This document shows, one piece after another, positions 1-7,472 of a stretch of 64,000 nt of DNA. The notes under the pieces were generated by a model. It had not been told where the DNA came from and made no database searches. It saw only the letters and a list, made by a program, of their open reading frames with translations. The stretch is taken from contig JANRIG010000019.1 in NCBI GenBank assembly GCA_033765235.1, forward strand, positions 1-64,000. The letters are read 5' to 3'. This stretch comes from JANRIG01 sp033765235 (GTDB lineage: Bacteria; Bacteroidota; Bacteroidia; Cytophagales; UBA9547). Both the position numbers and the translations under genes were made by a program. The stretch's first letter is position 1; the number at the start of each line of letters is the position of its first letter.

Positions 1-43
1 TAGCGTAGCGATTGTCGAACGACAGATAAATGAAGATTTTTAG
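1..43 (+). CDS. possible C-terminal end of an upstream gene
   Basis: Frame 2 at the left edge stays open and reads SVAIVERQINEDF before TAG at 41-43. A hairpin (ATGAAGA/TCTTCAT, 30-50) overlaps this stop, as terminators of compact genes do. Fourteen codons are too few for any family assignment, so this is only a candidate 3' end. Confidence 0.3.
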   Translation, partial: SVAIVERQINEDF

Positions 44-50
44 TCTTCAT
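30..50 (+). terminator. hairpin at the 3' end of the upstream frame
   Basis: A 7-bp perfect inverted repeat, ATGAAGA and TCTTCAT, is separated by a T-rich 7-base loop. It is followed by AATACAAAATTTTT rather than a clean T tract. It fits a weak terminator for a gene entering from the left. Confidence 0.3.
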
Positions 51-75
51 AATACAAAATTTTTATTTTTGTGCT

Positions 76-285
76 ATGGCTTTGACTTATAGTATTCCTT
101 CCGCTTGGCTTGTTGGTGAAGAACACCAACAAGGGCGAAATACACTCGGCAAAGTAGTACACACTGCCACCAAGCCCTCCCACACCCCACTGGAGCTGCA
201 CCTCACCCACCTGCCCCGCGGCATATACACCGTGCAAGCCACAGGCACATCTGGCACCTATCACTGCAAACTGGTACTGGAGTGA
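76..285 (+). pseudogene. orphan T9SS type A sorting-domain tail
   Basis: The ORF is 69 codons. Its second half (about residues 23-69: NTLGKVV, then LPRGIYTV, then KLVLE) matches the end of the C-terminal sorting domain that directs proteins through the type IX secretion system. A signal peptide and cargo domain are absent, and upstream in-frame sequence contains stops. The residues just before NTLGKVV are encoded by a perfect 10-bp hairpin (109-133), so the tail resumes immediately after the hairpin. The TATTTTTG promoter-like box at 64-71 is only 4 bases from the ATG, too close to serve this start normally. The likely explanation is a remnant of a longer secreted protein whose 5' part was lost or separated. 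A functional small protein cannot be excluded. Confidence 0.5.
109..133. repeat. 10-bp perfect hairpin, CACCAA-type
   Basis: CTTGTTGGTG and CACCAACAAG form a perfect inverted repeat with a 5-base loop, followed by GGG. The architecture (10-bp stem containing TTGGTG/CACCAA, short loop, G run after it) matches the two identical hairpins at 33240 and 33941. It lies inside the orphan sorting-tail ORF. Confidence 0.6.
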
Positions 286-296
286 GGGTAGAATGT

Positions 297-317
297 AAAA
301 TCAAAAATCAAAAATCA
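297..317. repeat. three tandem AAAATCA heptamers
   Basis: Three exact copies of AAAATCA run head to tail between the orphan tail and the next gene. They end 22 bases before the TAACTTTG promoter box of the following gene, where the -33 element would be expected. A change in copy number would shift sequence relative to the promoter; this is inference only. Confidence 0.6.
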
Positions 318-339
318 ACATTCATAACTATTATTTTAT

Positions 340-347
340 TAACTTTG
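340..347 (+). promoter_or_regulatory. -7 box TAACTTTG upstream of the zinc-ribbon gene and sufC
   Basis: The octamer matches the Bacteroidota -7 consensus TAnnTTTG and ends 5 bases before the ATG at 353, implying a very short or absent leader. No clear TTTG -33 element is visible because AAAATCA repeats occupy that place. Confidence 0.45.
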
Positions 348-352
348 CAGCC

Positions 353-619
353 ATGTTATGTTTGCATTGCGGGATTGAAATACCCATTGAAAGACTAAAA
401 ATACTGCCTCATACCCATACTTGTGTACAGTGCTCGGATACACAGCGTGTGTATGGTCATGCAGTGATTACGGGCAAAACTTCTTACTCAGAAATAGAAA
501 TAGTAAGTGAGCAGACTGCTCAAACGCTTTTTGAAATGCAAAACCGTAAAGGCAGCACAGTGGCCGAAGGGGTGAAATTTAGACAATTGCCACCTCCAAA
601 GTTGAGCAATTTTGAATGA
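353..619 (+). CDS. TraR/DksA-like C4 zinc-ribbon small protein
   Basis: An 88-residue soluble protein opens with a Cys-X2-Cys pair (C3, C6) and has a second Cys-X2-Cys in HTHTCVQC around residues 24-27, so it probably binds one zinc ion. This arrangement is typical of short DksA/TraR-type zinc-finger proteins of Bacteroidota, which lack the coiled-coil of true DksA. Residues after about 35 have no recognised domain. It sits 15 bases upstream of sufC on the same strand and probably shares its promoter. Its role is unknown; RNA polymerase or nucleic-acid interaction is the usual assumption for the fold and is not shown here. Confidence 0.6.
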   Translation: MLCLHCGIEIPIERLKILPHTHTCVQCSDTQRVYGHAVITGKTSYSEIEIVSEQTAQTLFEMQNRKGSTVAEGVKFRQLPPPKLSNFE

Positions 620-634
620 TATTAAAATAATATA

Positions 635-1384
635 ATGTTAGAAATAAATAACTTAAAAGCCCGGATAGGAGATAAGGAAATACTTAAAGGACTGTCGCTC
701 AGTATAAAAGCAGGCGAGGTACATGCCATCATGGGACCAAACGGCTCAGGCAAAAGCACCCTGGCATCTGTACTGGCAGGTCGCGATGACTATGAAGTGA
801 CAGAAGGAAGTGTACATTTTCAAGGGAAAAATTTACTAGAAATGGCACCTGAAGTGAGAGCTAGAGAGGGTATATTTTTGGCTTTTCAATACCCTGTGGA
901 GATACCCGGTGTGAGTACCACCAACTTTATGAAAGCCGCTGTGAATGAAAGCCGCAAATACAAAGGGCAAGATCCACTTGATGCGGTATCTTTTCTCAAA
1001 CTAATGAAAGAAAAAATGAGCTATGTGAATATAGACCAGTCGCTACTGAGCAGGTCGCTCAATGAGGGATTTTCGGGCGGTGAAAAAAAACGCAACGAGA
1101 TATTTCAGATGGCTATGCTGGAGCCCACTCTTGCAGTACTCGATGAGACAGACTCAGGGCTTGATATAGATGCCTTGCGCATAGTAGCCTCCGGTGTGAA
1201 TAAGCTACGCTCTGCCACCAATGCAGTATTAGTAGTGACACACTACCAGCGTTTGCTTGACTATATAGTGCCCGACTATGTGCATGTACTATACAACGGT
1301 AAAATTGTGAAATCAGGCAACAAAGAACTTGCCAAGGAGTTGGAGATAAAGGGTTATGATTTTATAAAAGAAGCGTTGGTGTAG
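635..1384 (+). CDS. sufC: SufC, Fe-S cluster assembly ATPase
   Basis: This cytoplasmic ABC-type ATPase drives the SufBCD scaffold that builds iron-sulfur clusters. The 249 residues are full length. Visible motifs are the Walker A GPNGSGKS (34-41), Q-loop FQYP (Q85), signature FSGGE (146-150), Walker B LAVLDETDSGLD with D170/E171, and the H-loop VTHYQR (H203). The SufC-type KKRNE follows the signature. The gene is preceded by the zinc-ribbon gene and followed by an unrelated YtxH gene. No sufB, sufD or sufS occurs in the window, although in many Bacteroidota they follow in one operon. Assignment is secure. Confidence 0.95.
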   Translation: MLEINNLKARIGDKEILKGLSLSIKAGEVHAIMGPNGSGKSTLASVLAGRDDYEVTEGSVHFQGKNLLEMAPEVRAREGIFLAFQYPVEIPGVSTTNFMKAAVNESRKYKGQDPLDAVSFLKLMKEKMSYVNIDQSLLSRSLNEGFSGGEKKRNEIFQMAMLEPTLAVLDETDSGLDIDALRIVASGVNKLRSATNAVLVVTHYQRLLDYIVPDYVHVLYNGKIVKSGNKELAKELEIKGYDFIKEALV

Positions 1385-1427
1385 CATACATTATTACAAT
1401 ATATTCATATCGTTACAAGCACAATTA

Positions 1428-1460
1428 TTTGTTTATTAAACTTTTATTTTTGTACCTTTG
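1428..1460 (+). promoter_or_regulatory. promoter of the YtxH gene
   Basis: TTTG at 1428-1431 is followed after 21 bases by TACCTTTG at 1453-1460, matching the Bacteroidota sigma-ABfr form. It lies 30 bases upstream of the ATG at 1491, so this gene probably starts a new transcription unit after sufC. Confidence 0.6.
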
Positions 1461-1490
1461 GGTGAATATTATAATACAATATAGCATATT

Positions 1491-1826
1491 ATGAGCAGAA
1501 GAAGTGACGTTTTTTTGGCATTTTTGACTGGTGCTGCCGTAGGAGCATCGCTTGGAGTACTGTTTGCGCCCGAAAAAGGCGAAATCACCCGTGAAAAATT
1601 GGGTATTAAACTTGAAAAATACAAAGACAAACTCAAAGAACTTATCTTGAAATACTCCGAAATTGGTGCAACTGCTACAGATAATAGTGCTAATGAGAGC
1701 AACCCCGAGTACACCTCGGCAGCAAAAAGTGAAGGGCAAAAGGTAGTGAAAGATGTTCGCTCACAGGCAGAGGCTTTGCTCAATGATGTAGAAGACTTAA
1801 TCTTTCATATCAAAGCGAAAAAATAA
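1491..1826 (+). CDS. YtxH-domain protein
   Basis: The 111-residue protein has an N-terminal glycine/alanine-rich segment (about 8-27, FLAFLTGAAVGASLGVLFAP) with the GALLAP-like end characteristic of YtxH proteins. A charged amphipathic helix (30-55) and a Lys/Glu-rich C-terminus follow. YtxH proteins are small membrane-associated, often stress-linked proteins of unclear biochemical role. The gene has its own promoter and is followed after 13 bases by the carbonic anhydrase gene, so the two may be cotranscribed. Confidence 0.75.
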   Translation: MSRRSDVFLAFLTGAAVGASLGVLFAPEKGEITREKLGIKLEKYKDKLKELILKYSEIGATATDNSANESNPEYTSAAKSEGQKVVKDVRSQAEALLNDVEDLIFHIKAKK

Positions 1827-1839
1827 ACTTACTTTCGCT

Positions 1840-2352
1840 ATGGCACTCATAAAACCTATTAACGGTATATTGCCAACCTTTGGAATCAACTGTTTTATAG
1901 CCGAAAATGCAACGGTTATTGGTAATGTACACACGGGCAGTGATTGCACTATATGGTACCAAGCAGTGCTGCGGGGCGATGTGAATAAAATAACCATTGG
2001 CAACAAAGTGAATATACAAGACGGTGCCATCATACACTGCACTTATCAAAAACATGATACCCTTATAGGCAACTATGTGAGCATAGGGCACAGAGCCATA
2101 GTACACGGATGCGTGGTAGAAGACCACGTGCTTATAGGGATGGGCGCCATTGTGATGGATGGAGCACACATTCAGAGCAATTCCATAATAGCGGCAGGGG
2201 CTGTAGTCACAGAAGGTACTCAGGTAGAGGAGGGTAGTATATATGCAGGTGTACCTGCCAAAAAAATTAAAGAAATAAGCATAGAGCAAACCTCACAACT
2301 CATAAGCCGCATTGCCGACAACTATGTAATGTACGCAAAATGGCAAGGGTAA
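1840..2352 (+). CDS. gamma-class carbonic anhydrase family protein
   Basis: The 170 residues form a left-handed beta-helix of hexapeptide repeats, for example TIGNKV, LIGNYV and LIGMGA. The three zinc-ligand histidines of the gamma family are present at H66, H84 and H89, in GAIIHC and SIGHRAIVHG. The family includes Cam carbonic anhydrases and the PaaY/YrdA-like proteins. YrdA-type members keep the metal site but often have little measured activity, so catalysis is not certain. It is the last gene of the left plus-strand block and converges on the TonB receptor gene. No signal peptide is visible, so it is cytoplasmic. Confidence 0.85.
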   Translation: MALIKPINGILPTFGINCFIAENATVIGNVHTGSDCTIWYQAVLRGDVNKITIGNKVNIQDGAIIHCTYQKHDTLIGNYVSIGHRAIVHGCVVEDHVLIGMGAIVMDGAHIQSNSIIAAGAVVTEGTQVEEGSIYAGVPAKKIKEISIEQTSQLISRIADNYVMYAKWQG

Positions 2353-2549
2353 GATAATGATCATGTTAGCGGTTTATATTTCTTAATATAAAAATCTACT
2401 ACATGGCTCGAAGTAACAGATACAGCTTTTGTAGGCAACCTTTCTATACAAAAGAAAATTATTATATTTTTACAGTGAATAATATTGTACTTTGTAAAAG
2501 AACAATATCGTAATATAATGTATTAAATATTGGAGTATTTGCTAAAAAA

Positions 2550-4970
2550 TTACATTTTCACTACAATATTAAATACTACATTTCTGCCTTGCTCAGGCAG
2601 GTTTAGCAATTTGTATCGGCTCAAATGGTTGATATACAGCACATCAGCAAGGTTTTGTATTTGTAGGTGTATGCCAATCCTGTCTTTATACTGTTTTCCT
2701 ACATATATGCCCAATCCCAAATGCATGAGTATGTAGCCTTGGGTAGGTTTTTCGTTTCTATCTACTCTTTGCTGACTTTCATAGGCTGATATACTGTATT
2801 TTGCATAACATTTGTGTAAATATTTTGTGGCAATGGGAGTGCTATATTCTACCTCCGCAAATACTGAAAATGGTGGTATAAAAGGCAGCGGCAACCCTGT
2901 TGAAAGGTTATGTGCATATACATAGTCTGTATTGGCACGCAGCGTAAAATGTTTATGTATATAATATTCATTTTGCCATTCGGCACCCCAAAAGTAAGCT
3001 TCTGATTGCGAAAATTGATATAATTGGCCTACATCAAGTTTGTTTACAAAGCTTGCGGTAGCTTTTGAGTATATATAGTTGGCAAAATAGTTGAAAAATG
3101 GAGTAAACCCGGAATTGTATTTTTTATTATCATAATACAACCCTACATCTGCCTGATAGCCACTCATGGGTGAGAGTGATGAGTCGCCTTTTTCGTAGCG
3201 GAAGGTGCCATGGTGGTACCCGTTTGCGCTAAGTTCCTGTGGGGTAGGCAGTCTGAAACTTTTGCCTATATTTATTTTTATATTTACCTGACTATGAATA
3301 AAATAAGACAGTCCTACTGCCGAAGCCCAGTTGTGGTACAAACGACTAAAAGCGTAAGAGCGTATTTCTGTGTTGAGAAGGGTGCCTACATTGTCATAGT
3401 AGTTTACTTTACCAGCTTGCATGTATGCATAGCCGGCATCGTACCTTATCCCAAAGTTGTAGGTGAGCCTAATATTAGGTTTGTATTTTGCGATAAAATA
3501 TGCCCCTGTCTGTATGTTTAGAAAATTTGGTATTACATATTCATAGCCGTTTGTATTATTAATTTGTTGTGAAGTTTGAAGACCTGTGAGCACCTCTATT
3601 TTCTCATTGATATTGATAAAATACCTGATATTGTTGGTGAATGTATGCAACCTTAGGTTTAGTGCAAGATTGCCGAGTGGGTGTAGCCCTATGAGAAATG
3701 CTTCGGGTTTAGAATATTCATTTCTAAGGTTATATTGGTATCCTGCATCGTGTGTGAGCCAATTGTGCCTGATTTTGAGAGAGTTGTTAATTATTATTTT
3801 GAAATGGTTTACATTTTGATTAGGCAATGATATATCTCTAAAATTGCCATCGTGTGTGAGCTGGTAGCTTCGCGGAATGCCCGCTGCACCTGCAAATATG
3901 CCTGTATTTTGGTGATAATTGCTCACTGTTAGGTGAGAGTAGCCCCAAGAGCGGTTTAGCCCACACATGACAGAGGCATTCACTTCGTTGCCTGCTGTGT
4001 TTTTGAGCCTGCCCTCATATATTGGAAGGGTGTATCTGTTGTAATTAAATTGTGCCGCAGGCACCTTATAGTCAGCATATTGCAACCCTGTAAGTCTTAC
4101 TCGGAATATATTTCCATTTTTGTTGCCATTAGCTCCTGCACTAACGCCGTAAGTATCATTATTAGACCTATATATTCCCATTATTTTGGTTTCATATACA
4201 TTTGAATGTAATATTTTGGGTTGTATTATATTTATCACACCTCCTATGGCATCGGAGCCATACATGAGTGCCGAGGGACCTTTGAGTATCTCTACTTCAT
4301 CTACACTGTATTGGTCTATTTCAAGTCCATGGTCTGATCCCCACTGCTGACCTTCTTGTTTTATACCATTATCAGTAACAGCAATATTGCTCATACTCAG
4401 GCCTCTTATCACAGGTTTTGATACACCTATTCCCATATTTATGGCACTGATACCTGGTATCATTTCCAAAGTATTCATGAGTGTATTGCTACTGTTTCTC
4501 TCAAAATATTGTTGGGTGATTTTGTCTGTTTTGAATGAATTTTGTGCGTTGGTGGTTTTGAGAGGGGCAGACTCTATCACTACTTCGTCTAAGTATTTGG
4601 TAGTTTGATATAATGTAATATATAGGTAAGTAAGCTCAGGCAAATCTATGTGAGTTTCGTAGCTTTTGTACCCGAGCAGTTCTGCATGCAGGTGATAGTG
4701 CCCGGGTTTGATGTGATTAAATATAAATTTTCCTGTACTGTCTGTTTGCACAGCAAGCATATTTTCATGAATATGCAGTACTACATTAGGGATTGGTTTA
4801 CCGTCAGTGGTTAGTACTATGCCACCTATGCTATACACTGCTTGGGAGTGTGCATCTATGGATAATAAAAATACTAAAACATTAGCTATGTGGCGTATTT
4901 TGGTTTTACCCAAAGTTTTTAGACAAATATATGTGATATAAGAGTTTATATACTGTTGTAAAAAGTACAT
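2550..4970 (-). CDS. TonB-dependent outer-membrane receptor, probably for zinc
   Basis: An 806-residue receptor that imports a substrate across the outer membrane using TonB energy. After the N-terminal hydrophobic region ending SIDAHSQA comes a carboxypeptidase-like domain (about 45-135), a plug domain (about 145-250, with IRGLSMSNIAV and GPSALMYGSDAIGGVIN), and a beta-barrel ending VVFNIVVKM. The ATG at 4970 gives a long n-region; a later TTG at the LGKTKIR codons would give a more usual signal peptide. It starts 16 bases after the His-rich DUF4625 gene, and a Fur-family regulator lies upstream. That neighbourhood, not the receptor sequence, suggests zinc as substrate. Iron or a metal chelate remains possible. 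Confidence 0.85.
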   Translation of the reverse strand: MYFLQQYINSYITYICLKTLGKTKIRHIANVLVFLLSIDAHSQAVYSIGGIVLTTDGKPIPNVVLHIHENMLAVQTDSTGKFIFNHIKPGHYHLHAELLGYKSYETHIDLPELTYLYITLYQTTKYLDEVVIESAPLKTTNAQNSFKTDKITQQYFERNSSNTLMNTLEMIPGISAINMGIGVSKPVIRGLSMSNIAVTDNGIKQEGQQWGSDHGLEIDQYSVDEVEILKGPSALMYGSDAIGGVINIIQPKILHSNVYETKIMGIYRSNNDTYGVSAGANGNKNGNIFRVRLTGLQYADYKVPAAQFNYNRYTLPIYEGRLKNTAGNEVNASVMCGLNRSWGYSHLTVSNYHQNTGIFAGAAGIPRSYQLTHDGNFRDISLPNQNVNHFKIIINNSLKIRHNWLTHDAGYQYNLRNEYSKPEAFLIGLHPLGNLALNLRLHTFTNNIRYFININEKIEVLTGLQTSQQINNTNGYEYVIPNFLNIQTGAYFIAKYKPNIRLTYNFGIRYDAGYAYMQAGKVNYYDNVGTLLNTEIRSYAFSRLYHNWASAVGLSYFIHSQVNIKINIGKSFRLPTPQELSANGYHHGTFRYEKGDSSLSPMSGYQADVGLYYDNKKYNSGFTPFFNYFANYIYSKATASFVNKLDVGQLYQFSQSEAYFWGAEWQNEYYIHKHFTLRANTDYVYAHNLSTGLPLPFIPPFSVFAEVEYSTPIATKYLHKCYAKYSISAYESQQRVDRNEKPTQGYILMHLGLGIYVGKQYKDRIGIHLQIQNLADVLYINHLSRYKLLNLPEQGRNVVFNIVVKM

Positions 4971-4986
4971 TTATTTATATTTTATA

Positions 4987-5763
4987 CTAATTAAGCCTCA
5001 TTTCAGCTTCAGCATCTGATATGTTGCCATCAGCATCTTTTACCCATACATAGATGTGGTAGATGCCTGAGGCAGCATTGGCAGGTACTGTGAAAGTAAA
5101 GTTTTGTACTACTACAGACTTCACTCCCTTTAGGTCAGCACTTTCTATGTCTTTGTCGGCTATGGCTTTGTGATTAGGGTCTTCAAAGAGTATTTCTATT
5201 TTGCCTCCCGTCAAGTCTTTGTTGTCTGCAATGGTGAGCCCTGATAGGGTAATGACTTGCCCATTAGTAATGACGGCAGGCACATTGAGCCCTGTGACAG
5301 ATGCCTGCTCAGGTATGTTGCTTATATACAAAGCTATTTCTACAAAGTCAGCCTCGTTGCCTGAGGCATCAAGTGCATGCATATCGATATGGTATGGACC
5401 TGCAACAGCATCTGTGGGTATGGTGAGCACAGGTGATATAGTTTGTTCGGTACCCGCCAATTCATATATTTTGTTAAACGTCCATTTGGTGAGTTCTGCC
5501 CTGCCGTGGGCATGAGTATGGTCATCAAAATTGTGGTGAGCGTCAATTTTTAGCTGTTTTAGCTGTTGATTGTCAGATATTTTTACATTTATGGTGAATG
5601 TATTGCCGGCTTCAACATCTGCATGGTATTCATTATCATGCTCCTCATAAGCCGGTGAGGTAAATAGCAGCTTTGTGGTAGGCTTGGTAGTATCTGCAGG
5701 TTTGTTTTCATCTTTGCCACATGCAAATACAACAATAACTGAGATAATTATTAATTTTTTCAT
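4987..5763 (-). CDS. DUF4625 lipoprotein, His-rich, putative metal-binding
   Basis: The 258-residue protein begins with a lipoprotein signal peptide (MKKLIIISVIVVFACG, lipidated Cys about residue 15). Two tandem Ig/cadherin-like beta-sandwich repeats follow, typical of DUF4625. The first holds a dense histidine/aspartate stretch, DAHHNFDDHTHAHGRAE, plus EEHDNEYHADVE near residue 45, which looks like a metal-capturing surface. It is cotranscribed with the TonB receptor gene 16 bases downstream. A role as outer-membrane zinc-binding partner is inferred from the residues and the neighbouring Fur-type regulator; DUF4625 itself has no established function that I know. Confidence 0.75.
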   Translation of the reverse strand: MKKLIIISVIVVFACGKDENKPADTTKPTTKLLFTSPAYEEHDNEYHADVEAGNTFTINVKISDNQQLKQLKIDAHHNFDDHTHAHGRAELTKWTFNKIYELAGTEQTISPVLTIPTDAVAGPYHIDMHALDASGNEADFVEIALYISNIPEQASVTGLNVPAVITNGQVITLSGLTIADNKDLTGGKIEILFEDPNHKAIADKDIESADLKGVKSVVVQNFTFTVPANAASGIYHIYVWVKDADGNISDAEAEMRLN

Positions 5764-5774
5764 GAATACAACTT

Positions 5775-5822
5775 TGTTGCAAATATAATAGAAATAATGT
5801 TACAAATGCAAGTATGTTGCAA
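5775..5822 (-). promoter_or_regulatory. candidate Zur/Fur operator over the receptor-operon promoter
   Basis: Three near-identical 8-mers, TGTTGCAA (5775-5782), TGTTACAA (5798-5805) and TGTTGCAA (5815-5822), lie just upstream of the DUF4625 start. Read on the minus strand, the first overlaps a TATATTTG -7 box and the middle one lies in the -33 region. Repressor binding would therefore block transcription of the receptor operon. The Fur-family gene next door is the obvious candidate regulator, but the site is not a published consensus I can match. Confidence 0.4.
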
Positions 5823-5890
5823 TTATTTTATATTTAACCAAGTAAATAAATGCTATTTGATATTGAAGATGTATTAAGAAAGATTTAAAA

Positions 5891-6313
5891 TTATTTTTTG
5901 CAGTTTTTGCAAATTCCCTCAGCCAAGTAGTTCATTTTATACGCAGTATAACCATTGGGAAGTACGAGGTGTGGGATATGTATATCTTCAAGGCATACTA
6001 GGGTGTGGCACTCTGTACATTGAAAATGTATGTGATTATCAGCGTGTTGGTGTTCCACACAAGCACCTTGGCACAAAGCATAGCTGATGGCACCGCCCAA
6101 GTTGGGTATGCTGTGAATAATACCTGAATCTTCAAAAGTACTAAGAGTGCGGTAAATAGTAACTTTGTCATACCCTTGGCCTAATGATGACGATATATCA
6201 TTGTATGTGAGCGACTTAACAGACGATAAAAATATTTGCAAAATATCTACACGTGTGGGTGTGAGCTTAAGTGAGTGAGATTTGAGTACATATTCGGGCG
6301 ATGTATCAGACAT
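5891..6313 (-). CDS. Fur-family transcriptional regulator, Zur-like
   Basis: A 140-residue winged-helix metalloregulator. Residues 1-80 hold the DNA-binding domain (TRVDILQIF, then VTIYRTLSTFEDSGII). The second half has the metal sites: His-rich HQHADNHIHFQC at 88-99, and structural-zinc Cys pairs C99/C102 and C135/C138. The ATG at 6313 is chosen over the open frame's TTG at 6337 because TACCTTTG, a -7 box, lies at 6327-6334 between them. The gene precedes the DUF4625/TonB-receptor pair on the same strand, separated by 127 bases containing three TGTTRCAA sites. Zur is more likely than Fur or PerR from this context, but motifs alone do not separate them. Confidence 0.8.
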   Translation of the reverse strand: MSDTSPEYVLKSHSLKLTPTRVDILQIFLSSVKSLTYNDISSSLGQGYDKVTIYRTLSTFEDSGIIHSIPNLGGAISYALCQGACVEHQHADNHIHFQCTECHTLVCLEDIHIPHLVLPNGYTAYKMNYLAEGICKNCKK

Positions 6314-6326
6314 AATGATTAATGGG

Positions 6327-6334
6327 CAAAGGTA
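6327..6334 (-). promoter_or_regulatory. -7 box TACCTTTG of the Fur-family gene
   Basis: On the minus strand TACCTTTG ends 13 bases before the ATG at 6313. A matching -33 TTTG is not evident. The box lies between the WYL gene stop and the Fur-family start and supports separate transcription. Confidence 0.45.
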
Positions 6335-6343
6335 CAAAATAAA

Positions 6344-7228
6344 TTAATATACCCCATTTCCATACAACACATCGCGCCACCAGGCAGGTTCCAGTACTTT
6401 GGCATGATGGCCGTATGATAGTATTTCGCGCTCAAGGTCATAGGTTATTTTCATGAAATAAGTCACTATGATATAGTTATCAGCCACTTGCTCAAATTTT
6501 TGGCTGTGGTGCAATGGCAATGTTTCCAAATATCCTGCTTGCGACCTGTCAAACCACAATACTATTTTTTCAGGAGGTTGGTTTTCAGGGTTTATGATGC
6601 CAAAGCAATCTTTGTAATATATCTCTGCATCTATATCAGTATTTTTGCTGAATTTTTTGTTTGAAATATCAAGTTTTTTTATCCTGTCGAGCCCAAAATT
6701 TTTTATGGCTTTTGTATTAGTTTCTACCGCAAATATATACCAGCGCCCCTTAAATTCTTTGAGAGCGTAGGGTTGTAGCTCGCGCACGGTAGGTGTATCT
6801 TCAAAAAACTTAAGATGGCTAATGGTGATAATTTTCTGATTTTGAATGGCATATATAAGGCCATGCATGTACTCTGTGCCAGCATCGGCTCTTTTTTCGA
6901 GTATGAGATACGGTGTTTTCTTTTCGGCTACATTGAGCGCATATATGAGGTCAAATGTCTCTAAAAGTCTGTTATTCATATCATCGAGAGAGTCTTCGTA
7001 TATATAGTATTGCTGTGTGCTGCGGTCACATTTTATGACTATACCAAATATTGACTCTATGTCTTTGAAATTGCGCTGCAAAGTGCGCACACTTATATCA
7101 AAGTCATAACCTTGCAGTTCTGACTCATCTCTCAAAAACCTGAAAAGGTCTTTGGCAGAGGTACGCTTGCTTTGTCTTAATTTTCTGACAATGAGCAAAT
7201 AGCGTAATAGCTGTTCTCTGGTAGACAT
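6344..7228 (-). CDS. WYL-domain transcriptional regulator
   Basis: About 294 residues from the ATG at 7228 (MSTREQLLRYLL). The N-terminal part (1-85) is an HTH-type region containing SVRTLQRNFKDIE, a recognition-helix pattern usual for these regulators. A WYL domain follows (about 130-210, with LQPYALKEFKGRWYIFA), then a WCX-like C-terminal extension (about 225-290). WYL proteins bind nucleic-acid or nucleotide ligands and regulate diverse operons, including defence loci. The open frame extends to a TTG at 7252, but TATATTTG at 7250-7257 overlaps it, so 7228 is preferred. It stands alone; no target is obvious. Confidence 0.85.
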   Translation of the reverse strand: MSTREQLLRYLLIVRKLRQSKRTSAKDLFRFLRDESELQGYDFDISVRTLQRNFKDIESIFGIVIKCDRSTQQYYIYEDSLDDMNNRLLETFDLIYALNVAEKKTPYLILEKRADAGTEYMHGLIYAIQNQKIITISHLKFFEDTPTVRELQPYALKEFKGRWYIFAVETNTKAIKNFGLDRIKKLDISNKKFSKNTDIDAEIYYKDCFGIINPENQPPEKIVLWFDRSQAGYLETLPLHHSQKFEQVADNYIIVTYFMKITYDLEREILSYGHHAKVLEPAWWRDVLYGNGVY

Positions 7229-7249
7229 ATAGCATTGTAATATTACTAA

Positions 7250-7257
7250 CAAATATA
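7250..7257 (-). promoter_or_regulatory. -7 box TATATTTG of the WYL gene
   Basis: The minus-strand octamer matches TAnnTTTG and lies 21 bases upstream of the ATG at 7228. It decides that start over the upstream TTG. Confidence 0.45.
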
Positions 7258-7372
7258 TTGACAGAATACGTCAAACAATGTCGTAATGGTAAAAAAATGT
7301 AATATGAAGTCCTGCTAATGTTATAAATGATGGTGAGTGAGTTTATGAGGCACGATGCCTTGAAATATGGGT

Positions 7373-7392
7373 CGCTCGTGTGTACACGAGCG
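7373..7392. repeat. 9-bp perfect hairpin between two minus-strand genes
   Basis: CGCTCGTGT and ACACGAGCG pair perfectly around a 2-base centre. It lies in the 244-base gap between the isoprenoid-synthase-like gene and the WYL gene and is GC-rich in an AT-rich gap. No T tract follows on either strand, so it is at best an atypical terminator. Confidence 0.4.
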
Positions 7393-7472
7393 TGTGTGGT
7401 ACTAGTGATAGCGACTTTGGAAATATTAAAAATCTCAAAATTGTTGACCCTTGTAATATGTAAATATTACAC

